A stretch of 64,000 nt of DNA. Source: Sporopachydermia quercuum. Its lineage: Eukaryota; Ascomycota; Sporopachydermiomycetes; Sporopachydermiales; Sporopachydermiaceae. Shown here in pieces: positions 53,442 to 64,000 of this stretch. Where the stretch lies: positions 1 to 64,000 of the forward strand of contig BCGN01000008.1 in assembly GCA_001599295.1 (NCBI GenBank), given 5' to 3'. Numbering within the stretch: position 1 is the first letter of the stretch; each line of letters starts with the position of its first letter. The position numbers and the translations under genes were made by a program. The notes under the pieces were generated by a model, which searched no databases, was not told the origin of the DNA, and saw only the letters and a program-made list of their open reading frames with translations.

Positions 53442-54510
53442 ATGTTGCGTAGTTCAGTAGCAAGGTTACCCAAAGGGTTCGTATTTCGGCGAAGTTACGC
53501 TGGGGTTGTGTCTTATCAATTTCAACAGGCATCATCTCCTTCTAAAACAGCCATCAAGGAGGACATTCTAGCCAGATATAAGGAAAAACTTCAACAAAAG
53601 GCTCAAGAGTAAGTATCAAAGATGTGTAGGAAAGAAAGAAAGAAAAAAGAGCTTTACATACAGGCTGTCATAGGATTTCAATAACTAACAATGGATGAAA
53701 AATAGAGTCGGTGCTAGGGATGTTGATGACTTATTAGTTAAACTAGACGATGACATCAAATCAGTTAAGAAAGAACTGAACAAGGTTGATCCTTTGGCTG
53801 AATTAGAGGAGTTTGAAAAACAGCGAGCTGCAGAGGCATCAGGAAAAGCAACAATCAAGAAAGTTCCTTCACCATTGAAGCCAGTCGATCCAAGAGTGAA
53901 AGCTGTTGAAAAACCAAAATATGTTACATTAGAATCATTTGTTGATGTGGAAAAGCTGTCAAAGCATAAAGAAGATGAGATCAGTTTAATATGGAGAGCA
54001 AGATTTCAATCAGACCCGAACAATTTGTGTGCAGTTATATCAAAGACTCAATATGAGACCATTTATAAGAATGCTCGTCAATATCCACTATTTATTTTAC
54101 CTTCATTACCAAAAGAGGGTGCCGGAGAAGGCGATGGGGGCTTGGAACTCCATTATATTCAATGGTCTTTTGTTGGATCTAGTACAACCCATTGCATTAT
54201 GACATCTTTAGTAGAATATAAACTACATGGCGAATATGCTAGACCCCATACCACATTAATATTCCATCATGAATTAGCAGGTTCACACGATATTTATCTT
54301 TTGAACGGTAAATTAGAGAAAGATTCTCCTACAACCATTCAAGACGCTCATTACCTAGTGATGAATTTACAAAGATTTTATGGTGTTGGCAAAGCTAAAG
54401 ACACTGAAGGTGAGAAAACGAGGGCGGCATTGTTAAAGAGTTTCAATTCTGGGAGTGATGATTTCAGTTTGGATGAACTTATACAAGAGGCGAAGAAGCT
54501 GATCGTGTAG
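53442..54510 (+). CDS. ATP11: Mitochondrial F1-ATPase assembly chaperone Atp11
   Basis: Two exons, 53442-53608 and 53706-54510, give 323 residues. The donor is GTAAGT and the branch ATAACTAAC 14 nt before the acceptor. Exon 1 encodes a basic presequence (MLRSSVARLPKGFVFRRSYA) and the coiled KEDILARYKEKLQQKAQE. After the splice comes a charged linker. The Atp11 domain then starts LESFVDVEKLSKHKEDEISL and continues with IWRARFQSD, ARQYPLFILP and HYIQWSFVG. HTTLIFHHELAGSHDIYLLN closes the fold. Atp11 binds the F1 beta subunit in the matrix until alpha/beta assembly. The length agrees with the yeast protein (318 aa). Confidence 0.95.
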
Positions 54511-55256
54511 GTATTTAGATTATTTTAATTACATTTTTTGGAAAGATATGACCTCCTTTCTGTCGAACGCACTTAGGGGCTTGCTTGTGGTGTAACTTCA
54601 GCTGTATGATTTAACGGTAAGCGAGAAATGATGAGGTATCATACAAAAAAGTCAATCAAATACAGCTGCCTTTAAGTACCGTTTTTATTAATAACTATTA
54701 TTTTCTTTGCAAAGCTTCTCTTCTCCACCAAGCTCTCCATTAAGTACTTCTCTAATTCATCTTCGCCACATATGCAATCAAAATTTGAGATAGGTATGAT
54801 CGCGTACTCACAAAGGAAGTACTTTTTCTTTGCAAAGAACAGTACTTTTGATATCTCATAAACCAGAAATTTATTAACACATATGAATGAATCAATACAT
54901 TACAATTATAGAATACAAATATAAGCAGACTAAATTCTTTCCTTTCGAATTATTCCTTTCACCTTCTCACCTATAACTCATGACCGGCAAAAATAATTGC
55001 ATACAATCAATCTTCATGCACTTCCCACATATTTCCTGGAAACGCACGTGATTTATAATTCCCCCTTCAGAATAATGTCATACAGCTTGTAATTGTAATG
55101 ATAAATTGCGTCTGTCGCTGCTTCCTATAAAATTATAAGACAAGAAGAAGGTATACTTATAATACTAAATATAATGTGTTGAGCTGTTTCTATTTTTATT
55201 TGAGGGGTTCCCAGTATAGTTTGAGCCTTGAAACCAGCATTTTTGTTCTGTATATC
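54511..55256. other. Intergenic, ATP11 to PHA2
   Basis: AT-rich. Contains GCACGTGA at about 55044-55051. No gene supported. Confidence 0.5.
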
Positions 55257-56625
55257 ATGTCTTCAGAAGATCGCACAAAAGTCGCTTTCTTGGGTCCCTA
55301 TGGGACTTATTCACATCAGGTAGGTAATATGCCGTTTATGTATGATAGAAGAATTAATAACAGTGACATTCTTCAGCAAGAATGTGACATGGAAAAACTT
55401 GTATTTTCAGGAAAGTATCAGAACTAACAAATTTAGGCTGCTTTGCAGGCTTTCGATATCAAAGAGGGTATTGAGTTTGTTGCACAGGCAACTATTGGTG
55501 GTACGTACTGAACTTGAACAAGGTATACATCTCAAGAGTCATGGAATGAAAGCACTTTCTTGAAACTTTTACTATCAATAGATTTTGAAATTAGAGGGTT
55601 ATTTCATTTTCATGCATATATGTATTATAAACATACTTCAACATATCTCCATCTCCAACGAATCTACAACTAATCTACAGCTACTAACATTTGCTTAATT
55701 AGATTGCTTTACAGCTCTACAGAAAGGAGAAGTTTCTTTCAGCATTGTTCCATTTGAAAACTCCTCTAATGGTAGTGTTATATTCACCTATGATTTACTA
55801 AGAGATTGGTTTCATCCCAATTATGGAACACCAAGTCTGAAAGGTGAACCAAAATTCAGAGTCGTGTCAGAAGAATTCGTTTCTATACATCATTGTCTCT
55901 TGATAGAAAAGAACCCAAAATATGATTCAATGCCATTGGAAGAAATATTAAAGAAAATCACAACTGTTTATTCTCATCCCCAAGTTTGGGGTCAGTGTAC
56001 CAAATTTCTTACTGACAGCTTGAAATCTGCCTCGCGAATAGATGTCAGCTCAACGTCCAAAGCAGCAAGTATTTTGTACGAAAAGAGACCATCTGAAGAC
56101 GAGGAAGAAGAAGGAATCATTGCTGCTATTGCTAGCAAAGCAGCAGCAGCGGTTCATCAATGTAGAATATTAATCCCTGGAATTGAAGATGTTAAGACAA
56201 ATACGACTAGATTTCTAACGTTTGCTCCTTCGAAAGATTTACCCGACAATGAATCAAAAAATGGTGCTACAGTGTCAAGCTATGTGGAAAATATGCTTAA
56301 TAGTATTCCTACTGTACCCAGTGGTAAAGATATTACTTTTTTAAGCTTTTCTGTAAGGCCTAACGATCCTGGAACGTTATGTGATGCCCTAAAAGTGTTC
56401 AAGGATTTCCACTTGAACCTTACATCAATTATGTCAAGACCAACAAGAATGAGAATTTGGGAATATGTGTTTTTTATTGAGTACCAAAATCATTTACTTG
56501 ATAAAGATACTAAGGGTAGAATAGTTGGGAAGAAGCTTTTGAATGAATTGTTTAATTCATGTTTAGATATAAAAGTAATTGGATCTTTCCCAAGGTCAGT
56601 GGATTATTGGAAACACTCAAAATAA
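55257..56625 (+). CDS. PHA2: Prephenate dehydratase (phenylalanine biosynthesis)
   Basis: Three exons, 55257-55319, 55437-55500 and 55703-56625, give 349 residues. Donors are GTAGGT and GTACGT, with ACTAAC and TACTAAC branches. The joined N-terminus reads VAFLGPYGTYSHQAALQAF, then VSFSIVPFENSSNGSV, the two glycine/serine-rich loops of the catalytic domain. The C-terminal ACT domain has FLSFSVRPNDPGTLCDAL and SIMSRPTRMRIWEYVFFIEY, where the effector-binding ESRP motif is MSRP. An acidic insert (EDEEEEG) lies in the middle. The enzyme converts prephenate to phenylpyruvate and is usually feedback-inhibited by phenylalanine through the ACT domain. The start at 55257 is the first in-frame ATG. Confidence 0.95.
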
Positions 56626-57021
56626 GAAAGAAGGAAAAGAAGATAATAAGAAGATGAGCGTAATAATTAATGAAAACAACGTAAATCATTTTTCAAGAAG
56701 AATCTTTCATGTATATAAACACTATTTAAAAATAACGGTAGGTTCTTAACAATACATAGGACAGAATTTGTAGCATATGTCAAATTAACTGCTATCTAAG
56801 CAATGAAGCATTGTGTGCATTATCTATTATTGAGCCCATTCTCGGAATATAAAACAACCAGGAATTACATGTTCGATTATTTACACCAACTATCCATTCA
56901 TTATTAAAAGTACTAGACAAAGTAAAAAAAGACAACAAATGAAGACAACAGATGAAATATTCTTGTAGCCTGATATCAATATCAACAACCAAAAAACTAC
57001 AAATTCAACCGTATTCATTTT
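56626..57021. other. Convergent intergenic region, PHA2 and RBX1
   Basis: AT-rich 3' sequence; nothing supported. Confidence 0.5.
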
Positions 57022-57935
<914 letters not shown>

Positions 57936-59098
57936 TTTTGAATACTTGTTGTAGATATATTAATTTACCAAGAGCTCACCAAGTCGTTAAATGTTCAATA
58001 TTGTAAATGAGTATGGTTTTTTCCTTTATTGTGGTATCACCCTATCTGTGCTCTGTAACCCTTTTTCTATTTCCGGCGTTTCCTGCCAATGATTTCCGGA
58101 ATACGTTCCTGATATCATTCATAAGCTCACAATTACTGTATTATCCCGAAGTCCAGCAATAGGGGAATTCCTTGGGTTGATGCTAGTAAGTTGCAACTAA
58201 ATGTAATTTCTCCTCCGTTCTCAGTAATGAAATCACATATAGGCTGTTCAATGCAACGTTTAGATATGACCCAGTAAAAGTACCCTGTATATTTCTTCTT
58301 CTTTTAGCCACCTAAAACTATTGCAAGGTGTAAAACAGTGAAAATGCTTGATCTTGAACTAGAAGTAAAGTAAGTCGGAACTGATCGTCAATTTCTGACA
58401 CTATTGTATGGCAAATCGCTTACAAATTGAATAGATTGTTGATTTATAATATAGTTTATAGCATGAACTTGTTAGTAATATGAATAAAGTTGTAATTATA
58501 AATAAATAGATTATGTGATCAGTAAATACAAAGAGCTGGAATATTGTATATGCTTATGCAGGATTATGCAATATTCTCATACTATATATGTAACATATGC
58601 TTGGTAAGACTTGGCTTTAGTACAATATGTAAGATATATGATGTCAAACGAACTAGAGAGAAAAGGTATTATTGATAAACCTATAAGGCTGGAGGTATAT
58701 TTATATGAGTGTAAGTATCATGTTGTTTGAACCTATACGGAGTTCATCAGGTAGACGTAGTTTGTAGCGCCGGTTTCGATGCTCCTGGAGAGAGTGCAGT
58801 GGTCATGCCCTAAAGTTGCAGAATAATGGAATAATAGAGATATACTCATTATTCTCTTTAGCATCTGTGAAGGTGTTTAGTAAGAAGACATTTTGCTCTT
58901 GATTTGTCGCCATATTCTAATTGGAAAGTGAATCACTCCGTGATCTGTTCGAAAAGGAATATGCAACACTGAGGAAGCAATTTGAAAACAATCTCTCTTG
59001 ACCACTCAGCGCAATGTAATCCCCGCTAAGGTATCATTTCCATTTTCATTTCCATTTCCTATTGTACCAGACAAAATTTTATGGTAAAATGTCAAGAA
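57936..59098. other. Intergenic, MED7 to RBX1
   Basis: No gene supported. A short ATG-led stretch at about 58344 runs into a GTAAGT, like the first exons seen elsewhere here, but I found no convincing second exon. Confidence 0.45.
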
Positions 59099-59908
59099 TC
59101 AGCCAGAGTCACTATTCACCGAAATCTTTTCATTAGCCTCCCTTAAAATTTTACCAATTGCCTGAAACTTCGTTAGTACTTTACTATCTTTCTCTTTCAC
59201 ATCACTGTCTTTCTCTGTAGATTCCTCCTCAGCTTCATCCTTCATTTCTTTATCTCCATTATCATCCCAGGACCTATCTAATACATGTGTCCTACTTATC
59301 TTATCAGCCATTTCCCTCAATCGTTTCTCCACGTTGCGACATGTGGTTTCGATATGCTCTATCTCCTTGGTTTCTTGTTCGATTTGACCCTTCAATAGGT
59401 TAATCAGAGACTCACGAGATTGATGCGGTCGATACTCATTGATCAAATGATGAATATTGATTAGTATTATTCTGATATCTTCCAATTTCTCAGGAAACTT
59501 TTCTGGATTACTTGACATCAACCCTATAATTTCCAGAAAGTTCAAGAGCAAAGATTTAGTCAGCTTTTTCAATTCGTTGATTTTCCATACTGACTCTTGT
59601 TCCGTGCTGTAATTTGATTCACTCTCTTTGTACAGTTGTTTCATACCTAAGGACGATAGTGATTCAATCTTATCTTCTGTTTGCCATATATTACCGAAAG
59701 CTCTATACACAGAACCTTTTGGGTTGTCTGGTGGTATTAAAAAAGTCAATTCATGAGGTATTTTTGCTGAAAGTTTCCCATCGTCATCAAACTCTTGCTG
59801 TTCCCTTAATTCCTTAAGTCTGTTAATATTCTCATTCGTGAAAAATCGAACAAAAGGAGGAGGAGGAGGAAAAACTGCTGCTAAGTCAGAATCTTCCTGT
59901 CCTGCCAT
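59099..59908 (-). CDS. MED7: Mediator subunit Med7
   Basis: The 269-residue protein starts MAGQEDSDLAAVFPPPPPFV, then RFFTNENINRL; the P-P-P-P-F/Y-x-x-F-T opening is the Med7 signature. IPHELTFLIPPDNPKGSVYR follows, then a helix with LTKSLLLNFLEIIGLMSSNP and IRIILINIHHLINEYRPHQS RESLI, typical of Med7. A Glu/Lys-rich coiled coil forms the C-terminal part, which pairs with Med21 in the hinge. Med7 belongs to the middle module of Mediator, which bridges activators and RNA polymerase II. A final acidic/Ser tail is lineage-specific. It is divergent from the NT-C2 gene across 813 bp. No intron. Confidence 0.94.
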   Translation of the reverse strand: MAGQEDSDLAAVFPPPPPFVRFFTNENINRLKELREQQEFDDDGKLSAKIPHELTFLIPPDNPKGSVYRAFGNIWQTEDKIESLSSLGMKQLYKESESNYSTEQESVWKINELKKLTKSLLLNFLEIIGLMSSNPEKFPEKLEDIRIILINIHHLINEYRPHQSRESLINLLKGQIEQETKEIEHIETTCRNVEKRLREMADKISRTHVLDRSWDDNGDKEMKDEAEEESTEKDSDVKEKDSKVLTKFQAIGKILREANEKISVNSDSG

Positions 59909-60721
59909 TTTGATAGATGTATTAAGACGTATTTTGATCGAATTGCTATAGTGAAAACTTCACCTCTGCTAATTGTTAACTTATTTAGTGCATTAGTGTG
60001 CTATACCATTGGAGATATCGTAAAATTGAAGAAATGTTTGTTGATCCGGCGAGAATAAGAGAGGAATGTCAGAGTAGAATAGCGGATATGATTAAGTATC
60101 TCCGAAATCTGACTGCAGGATTTCTGGAGACTACAATCTAGGGATAGTCGTTCTGGATAACAGCACACAAATTTAATAGCGGAAGTAAGCTTTCAGCTAG
60201 ATTCTATCCATTGAATATAATATTAAACTATAAATAGTGAAAAATTTCACTCTAGAATATAACATTATCAATGTAATCGACCATCGTAGCACCCTCGATC
60301 TCTCCTACTAAATACTACTATTACCTCCGAAGTTTTAGTCCCATAAACCACTCTACATGTCCAAAATGATGTCCCATATTCTTATTTGTCTTGTCTCTCC
60401 ATCGCCTTCACATATCTAACCTAAGATAGCCACCTTAGGAGTTACTTACCGGACAAACTACTTCTTTCTCCACAATGCAACAAACGATCAAGGAGAATTG
60501 GCGAAAAAGAAGGCATAATTTTTATCCAATTATTCAAATATACATTAGTCTTTCAATCACTAATATCAGTTACCAGTAACTATCAGTTTATTGAAAGAAA
60601 TCTGCTGCTGCTTTGTTCTTCCTCTTTTGCGGGCATCCGTTGACTTATTCAGTGTCCAGTACTATCAAGACTCTCATTGTGCTTCTCTTAGCCCAATCAC
60701 TCATTATAGAGATAGACAACA
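59909..60721. other. Divergent intergenic region
   Basis: Promoters of MED7 and the NT-C2 gene. No gene supported. Confidence 0.5.
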
Positions 60722-61882
60722 ATGTTGAGTTCAATTGCTAATAGATCTCGGGCCCCTAAATTTCAGCTAGAAATTGATATTAGCGAGCTCACTAATATTC
60801 CCCAAGTATCTGGGAGAGTTTATGCAAAATGGAGGGTGAAAGGTAGTCCTAAACAAACATCTAGAGGTCATACTGAGATGGCATCCATCAAACACCATTC
60901 AGCAACATGGCATCATCATGGAACAACGACAGTGAGAGTGCCGATGGATAGAAATAAAGCACTACTTGAAAGAAATTTACTACTATCTGTCTATTCTCAA
61001 ACCGAGCATCGTCATTCTTCTACTAAAAGCTCTTCAGCTGAATCATCAAAGGTTCCCGCTAGTAGTTCTTCCTCTGTGACTCCTAAAACGAAGAGATCAG
61101 ATTCATCATCAACAAACTCCATGGATAAGAAAGTGCCACCAAAAGTGACTGGTAACAGCAGTGAAGGCAACAATAATCATAATCATTCAGCTACCAAAAC
61201 GCTGATAGGAAGACTAGATATTAACCTGGCCGAATACGCCGATAGTGAAGAACCAACAGCTAACAGGTACTTATTACAGGAATCGCGTACTAACTGTATT
61301 TTGACAATACGCATATCAATGAATCTACTGAAAGGTGAGTCTGATTTTATTGTGCCACCAATGAAATCAACCCAGATGTTTGGTAGTATCGCTGGTGTTC
61401 TGACAGGTGTTGGAGAAGAGAAGCGTCAGAAACAATTAAAACCTTTACTGAGTGATCCGGTGATCGCACAACTAGTCCATAGAGTGCTCCAAATGCCTTG
61501 GGATGACCCAAAAGATACTACCACTGCGCATGATTTTGTGGAAGCTGTTTTTGCTGGCACAAGTGGAATACCTACCGGTTCAACCGCCACAGCTAATAAT
61601 ATCAATAATCCAAGTGTCGCACAATTGAGACGTACAAGAGTTTCTTCTGATGTAAGCATGATTTCTTCAGAGTCTTCCATAGCAATGAAAACAGCCAGTG
61701 ATGGATATTCTTCTCATAGCTTGGTACCCAGAACTAGTGATCTTCACATAGATGGAAGGAAACCTTTGGGATATGGTGCTAGATCAAGTGGAAGCAATGA
61801 TGAGATAAAAAACATCAACATCGGTGTGGTGAGCGAGAAAGAGGTTAGAGATGATTTGAAAAGTTGGGATATACATGTATGA
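60722..61882 (+). CDS. NT-C2 domain protein (EEIG1/EHBP1-type; YBL086C-like)
   Basis: The 386-residue single-exon protein starts MLSSIANRSRAPKFQLEIDI, then ELTNIPQVSGRVYAKWRV, the entry of an N-terminal C2 domain. GHTEMASIKHHSATWHHHGT and VRVPMDRNKALLERNLLLSV continue it. A Ser-rich insert (about residues 95-160) separates off the last strands, where IGRLDINLAEYADSEEPTAN and RYLLQESRTNCILTIRISMN close the domain. The rest is Ser/Thr/Asn-rich and probably disordered. NT-C2 domains are thought to link membranes and the cytoskeleton; the S. cerevisiae relative YBL086C is largely uncharacterised. The gene lies about 2.1 kb from the window end with no recognised gene after it. Confidence 0.85.
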   Translation: MLSSIANRSRAPKFQLEIDISELTNIPQVSGRVYAKWRVKGSPKQTSRGHTEMASIKHHSATWHHHGTTTVRVPMDRNKALLERNLLLSVYSQTEHRHSSTKSSSAESSKVPASSSSSVTPKTKRSDSSSTNSMDKKVPPKVTGNSSEGNNNHNHSATKTLIGRLDINLAEYADSEEPTANRYLLQESRTNCILTIRISMNLLKGESDFIVPPMKSTQMFGSIAGVLTGVGEEKRQKQLKPLLSDPVIAQLVHRVLQMPWDDPKDTTTAHDFVEAVFAGTSGIPTGSTATANNINNPSVAQLRRTRVSSDVSMISSESSIAMKTASDGYSSHSLVPRTSDLHIDGRKPLGYGARSSGSNDEIKNINIGVVSEKEVRDDLKSWDIHV

Positions 61883-64000
61883 TATAGATTAGGGTATGAT
61901 GTTCTACTTATGCTTATGTTACGCGTTGTATTATATGTAGAATATGCTATACAATAAGGATTAAAGAAAGGTTAGACATGTTGGTATCATTTATTATTAA
62001 TAGACGACTAGTATTATGGGGAAATAGTGACGGGGGTAGATTAATGCTCTAAGAATGAGAACGCGATAATTCAATAGAATTTACATAATCAGATTAATAG
62101 GTAATGATACTTATGACTTCTTGTGAGAGGACATAGTCATAATGATATTATACTATCATTTCTTGTACTGAACGTACAAGAAAATTACTATTCCGAATAT
62201 TGGTAAATGATTGCCTTCTTATTTTCTCATCCAATTATCTATATATATTCCCGCCCTTCGAGTAGAAAATTACCAGCGAATAGAAAGGAGCAAGGAGCAG
62301 AGTGGAAGGGAGACAAAATAAGCTGAGATAGCTCGAAACTGAAGCCCTTCTAAATTTGAAAATTCCAATTTACCTGATATGTCTTTTATAATGAACCTCT
62401 CGTCTGTTCATTATCTGTTTATTAGCAATGGGCGATCCGGCAAAAGGTCAGAGAAGTATGTTTTAGCAACCTAAACACTATAACACTGCACACCTAGAAA
62501 GATTGGTATTTCCAGCTATCACTCAAGTATAAACTGTTATTTCTATGGCAGAAATAATGTTCTTTTGTTTCCGTTATTCATACATATAGGACTTCAGAAA
62601 TAAATAATGATGAAATCAGGAGAAATGCTCAAAAACTCCTATATGTAATGTCACATGAAACATAGAATCTGATAACACAATCACGTGAATACTATTAATA
62701 ATACTGGTTATGTATAATCAGAACTAGATAATTGTCCAAGACATGGGAGAGATAGGACAAGGAAATGGAGTTTACCCGACTCAACAGTGGTAATTCATGT
62801 TGCATGTTGATATTAGTGTACATAAAGCTAAAGTAACATATGAAGTCAGCAATGCTTTTCCTTTTTTATCCATTGGAGACCTTTAGTTTCCTGCGCTATC
62901 TTCTTGCCAATAACAAGGTAAATAACTATGTTGTCAAGATCGGACAATCCAATTGAGAAATGCTTGTGGACAAATGTCTGAGACTAAGGTTCAATTAGAG
63001 AATTCTTTCCACATTTATATGCATGAACATACATGAATTTCTCAACTTAACCAGGGGAACAATAACGTCCGATAGAACTCTTATGATATAAAGTAAAGTG
63101 TATGAAGAAAAACAAAAATATCTTTCACAACAAACAAAATTTATTACAGTATCGATTGAAATGACTATCTCTGCACAAAAGAAGATTAAAAGCTTTTCTC
63201 ATTCTACATAATCTTTCCTTACCCTTTCTGTTCTAAGTTCTTCCTATTATTACCCGAATCAGCATATCTACGTCTCACTATAGGAGTGCAATTCGAACAA
63301 AACAACTGCCAGAACCAGCCTACCCCTGTGAAAATACTTTGCCATTAACCATAAATCAAGATTTTTATTCAAAGTCATAGGTCAAATCACATCCTAATCT
63401 TTTTCTATCCCACCGTCTAATTATCTTCTCTCTCATTCTTCTTTCCCTTTGTCCCGCTCCTCCTATCCATATATGCACGTTTACGCATAAATCTCTCCAA
63501 CATCCCCTCAAAAGTCCAGATCTTTAACAAATATCTGGCTGAGAATTTAAAGTTCTCACCTATCAATCAAATAAGGTTTTCCCTTTTCCTCGTTCATTTA
63601 TTTTTTGTAGTATATTATTTTGACTTTGTAACAACTATTGCACAGATTCCTGAGTAGAGATATTGTTACAGATTAAAATTTCTTCTTACTTGCCTCACAG
63701 GATCATGTTTATGATCATGATTACGATTATCAACAGATCAAAGAATTTGTTTTTTTATTCTATAAAGTTTACAGAACTACATTTTTCCACAGGCCAATTC
63801 CTTTCAGAAATAGCTAAGTCTTACAGGAATTCTGTCTCAGTTCATAGCCCGTTCATTCATTTAATCAATCAATCATTGTCCCTGTCTGTCATTATACGTT
63901 GTTCGATCGTTGGGATAGTAAGATTATATGATACGACACGCTTCTGATATTTTATCGCGGTAGACAACAGAACACATTGGTTTATTTTAACAAGGACTAG
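61883..64000. other. Terminal intergenic region
   Basis: 2.1 kb with no supported gene. TCACGTGA lies near 62681-62688. The pyrimidine-rich stretch at 63400-63620 looks like upstream sequence of a gene beyond the window. A 94-codon frame at 63663-63947 is not convincing. Confidence 0.45.

Noticed and set aside
58344-58375. ATG-led stretch running into GTAAGT
   Set aside because: Looks like a first exon, but no acceptor with a coding continuation could be found.
58780-58830. Stretch with GGTTTCGATGC, reminiscent of a tRNA T-arm
   Set aside because: No acceptor stem, A box or anticodon arm could be folded around it. No convincing tRNA was found in the window.
62428-62532. Possible two-exon micro-gene beginning MGDPAKGQR before a GTATGT donor
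   Set aside because: The best join gives only about 20 residues, the branch site is poor, and the intron would be 42 nt.

Overview
The window is a gene-dense, AT-rich fungal chromosome segment. Its spliceosomal introns have GTAAGT/GTATGT-type donors, a (T)ACTAAC-like branch site usually 10-16 nt before the acceptor, and mostly short length. Gene content (PEX8, KRI1, EMW1, DSC2, MED7, RXT3, MCH1, a GPI adhesin) points to an ascomycete yeast. I count 27 introns in 14 genes, far more than in Saccharomyces or Candida, so an early-diverging Saccharomycotina lineage (Dipodascus/Yarrowia-like) is my best guess. CTG stands at conserved leucine positions, so the standard nuclear code is likely. No tRNA, rRNA, CRISPR or recognisable transposon was found. 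All spliced models are read by eye from donors, branch sites, acceptors and family alignment recalled from memory.

Layout. 1-9.4 kb: 3' part of a GPI-anchored adhesin, a three-exon velvet-domain regulator, an MCH1-like transporter, and RRP3 on the minus strand. 9.9-25.9 kb: SSF1 (divergent from RRP3), a PIB1-like FYVE-RING ligase, RXT3, a TRAPPC12-like protein, RPL31, DUS4, TRM11 and a Rab18-like GTPase. 27-37.5 kb: a mitochondrial 3-hydroxyacyl-CoA dehydrogenase, RPS19, two tandem F-box genes in a zone crowded with ambiguous bases, RPL18 and the six-exon prefoldin gene PAC10/GIM2. 37.7-53 kb: DSC2, PEX8, KRI1, an ALR1-type magnesium transporter, a 3.2-kb gene-free stretch and EMW1. 53.4-64 kb: ATP11, PHA2, a five-exon RBX1/HRT1, MED7 and an NT-C2 protein, then 2.1 kb without a recognised gene.

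Several genes act in shared processes: RRP3, SSF1, KRI1, RPL31, RPS19 and RPL18 in ribosome production; DUS4 and TRM11 in tRNA modification; PEX8 and the acyl-CoA dehydrogenase in fatty-acid metabolism; RXT3 and MED7 in transcription; the F-box proteins and RBX1 as possible SCF ubiquitin ligase partners. The most unusual item is the velvet-domain gene at 3505-4899. The velvet family is a hallmark of filamentous fungi and, to my knowledge, is missing from the well-studied budding yeasts.
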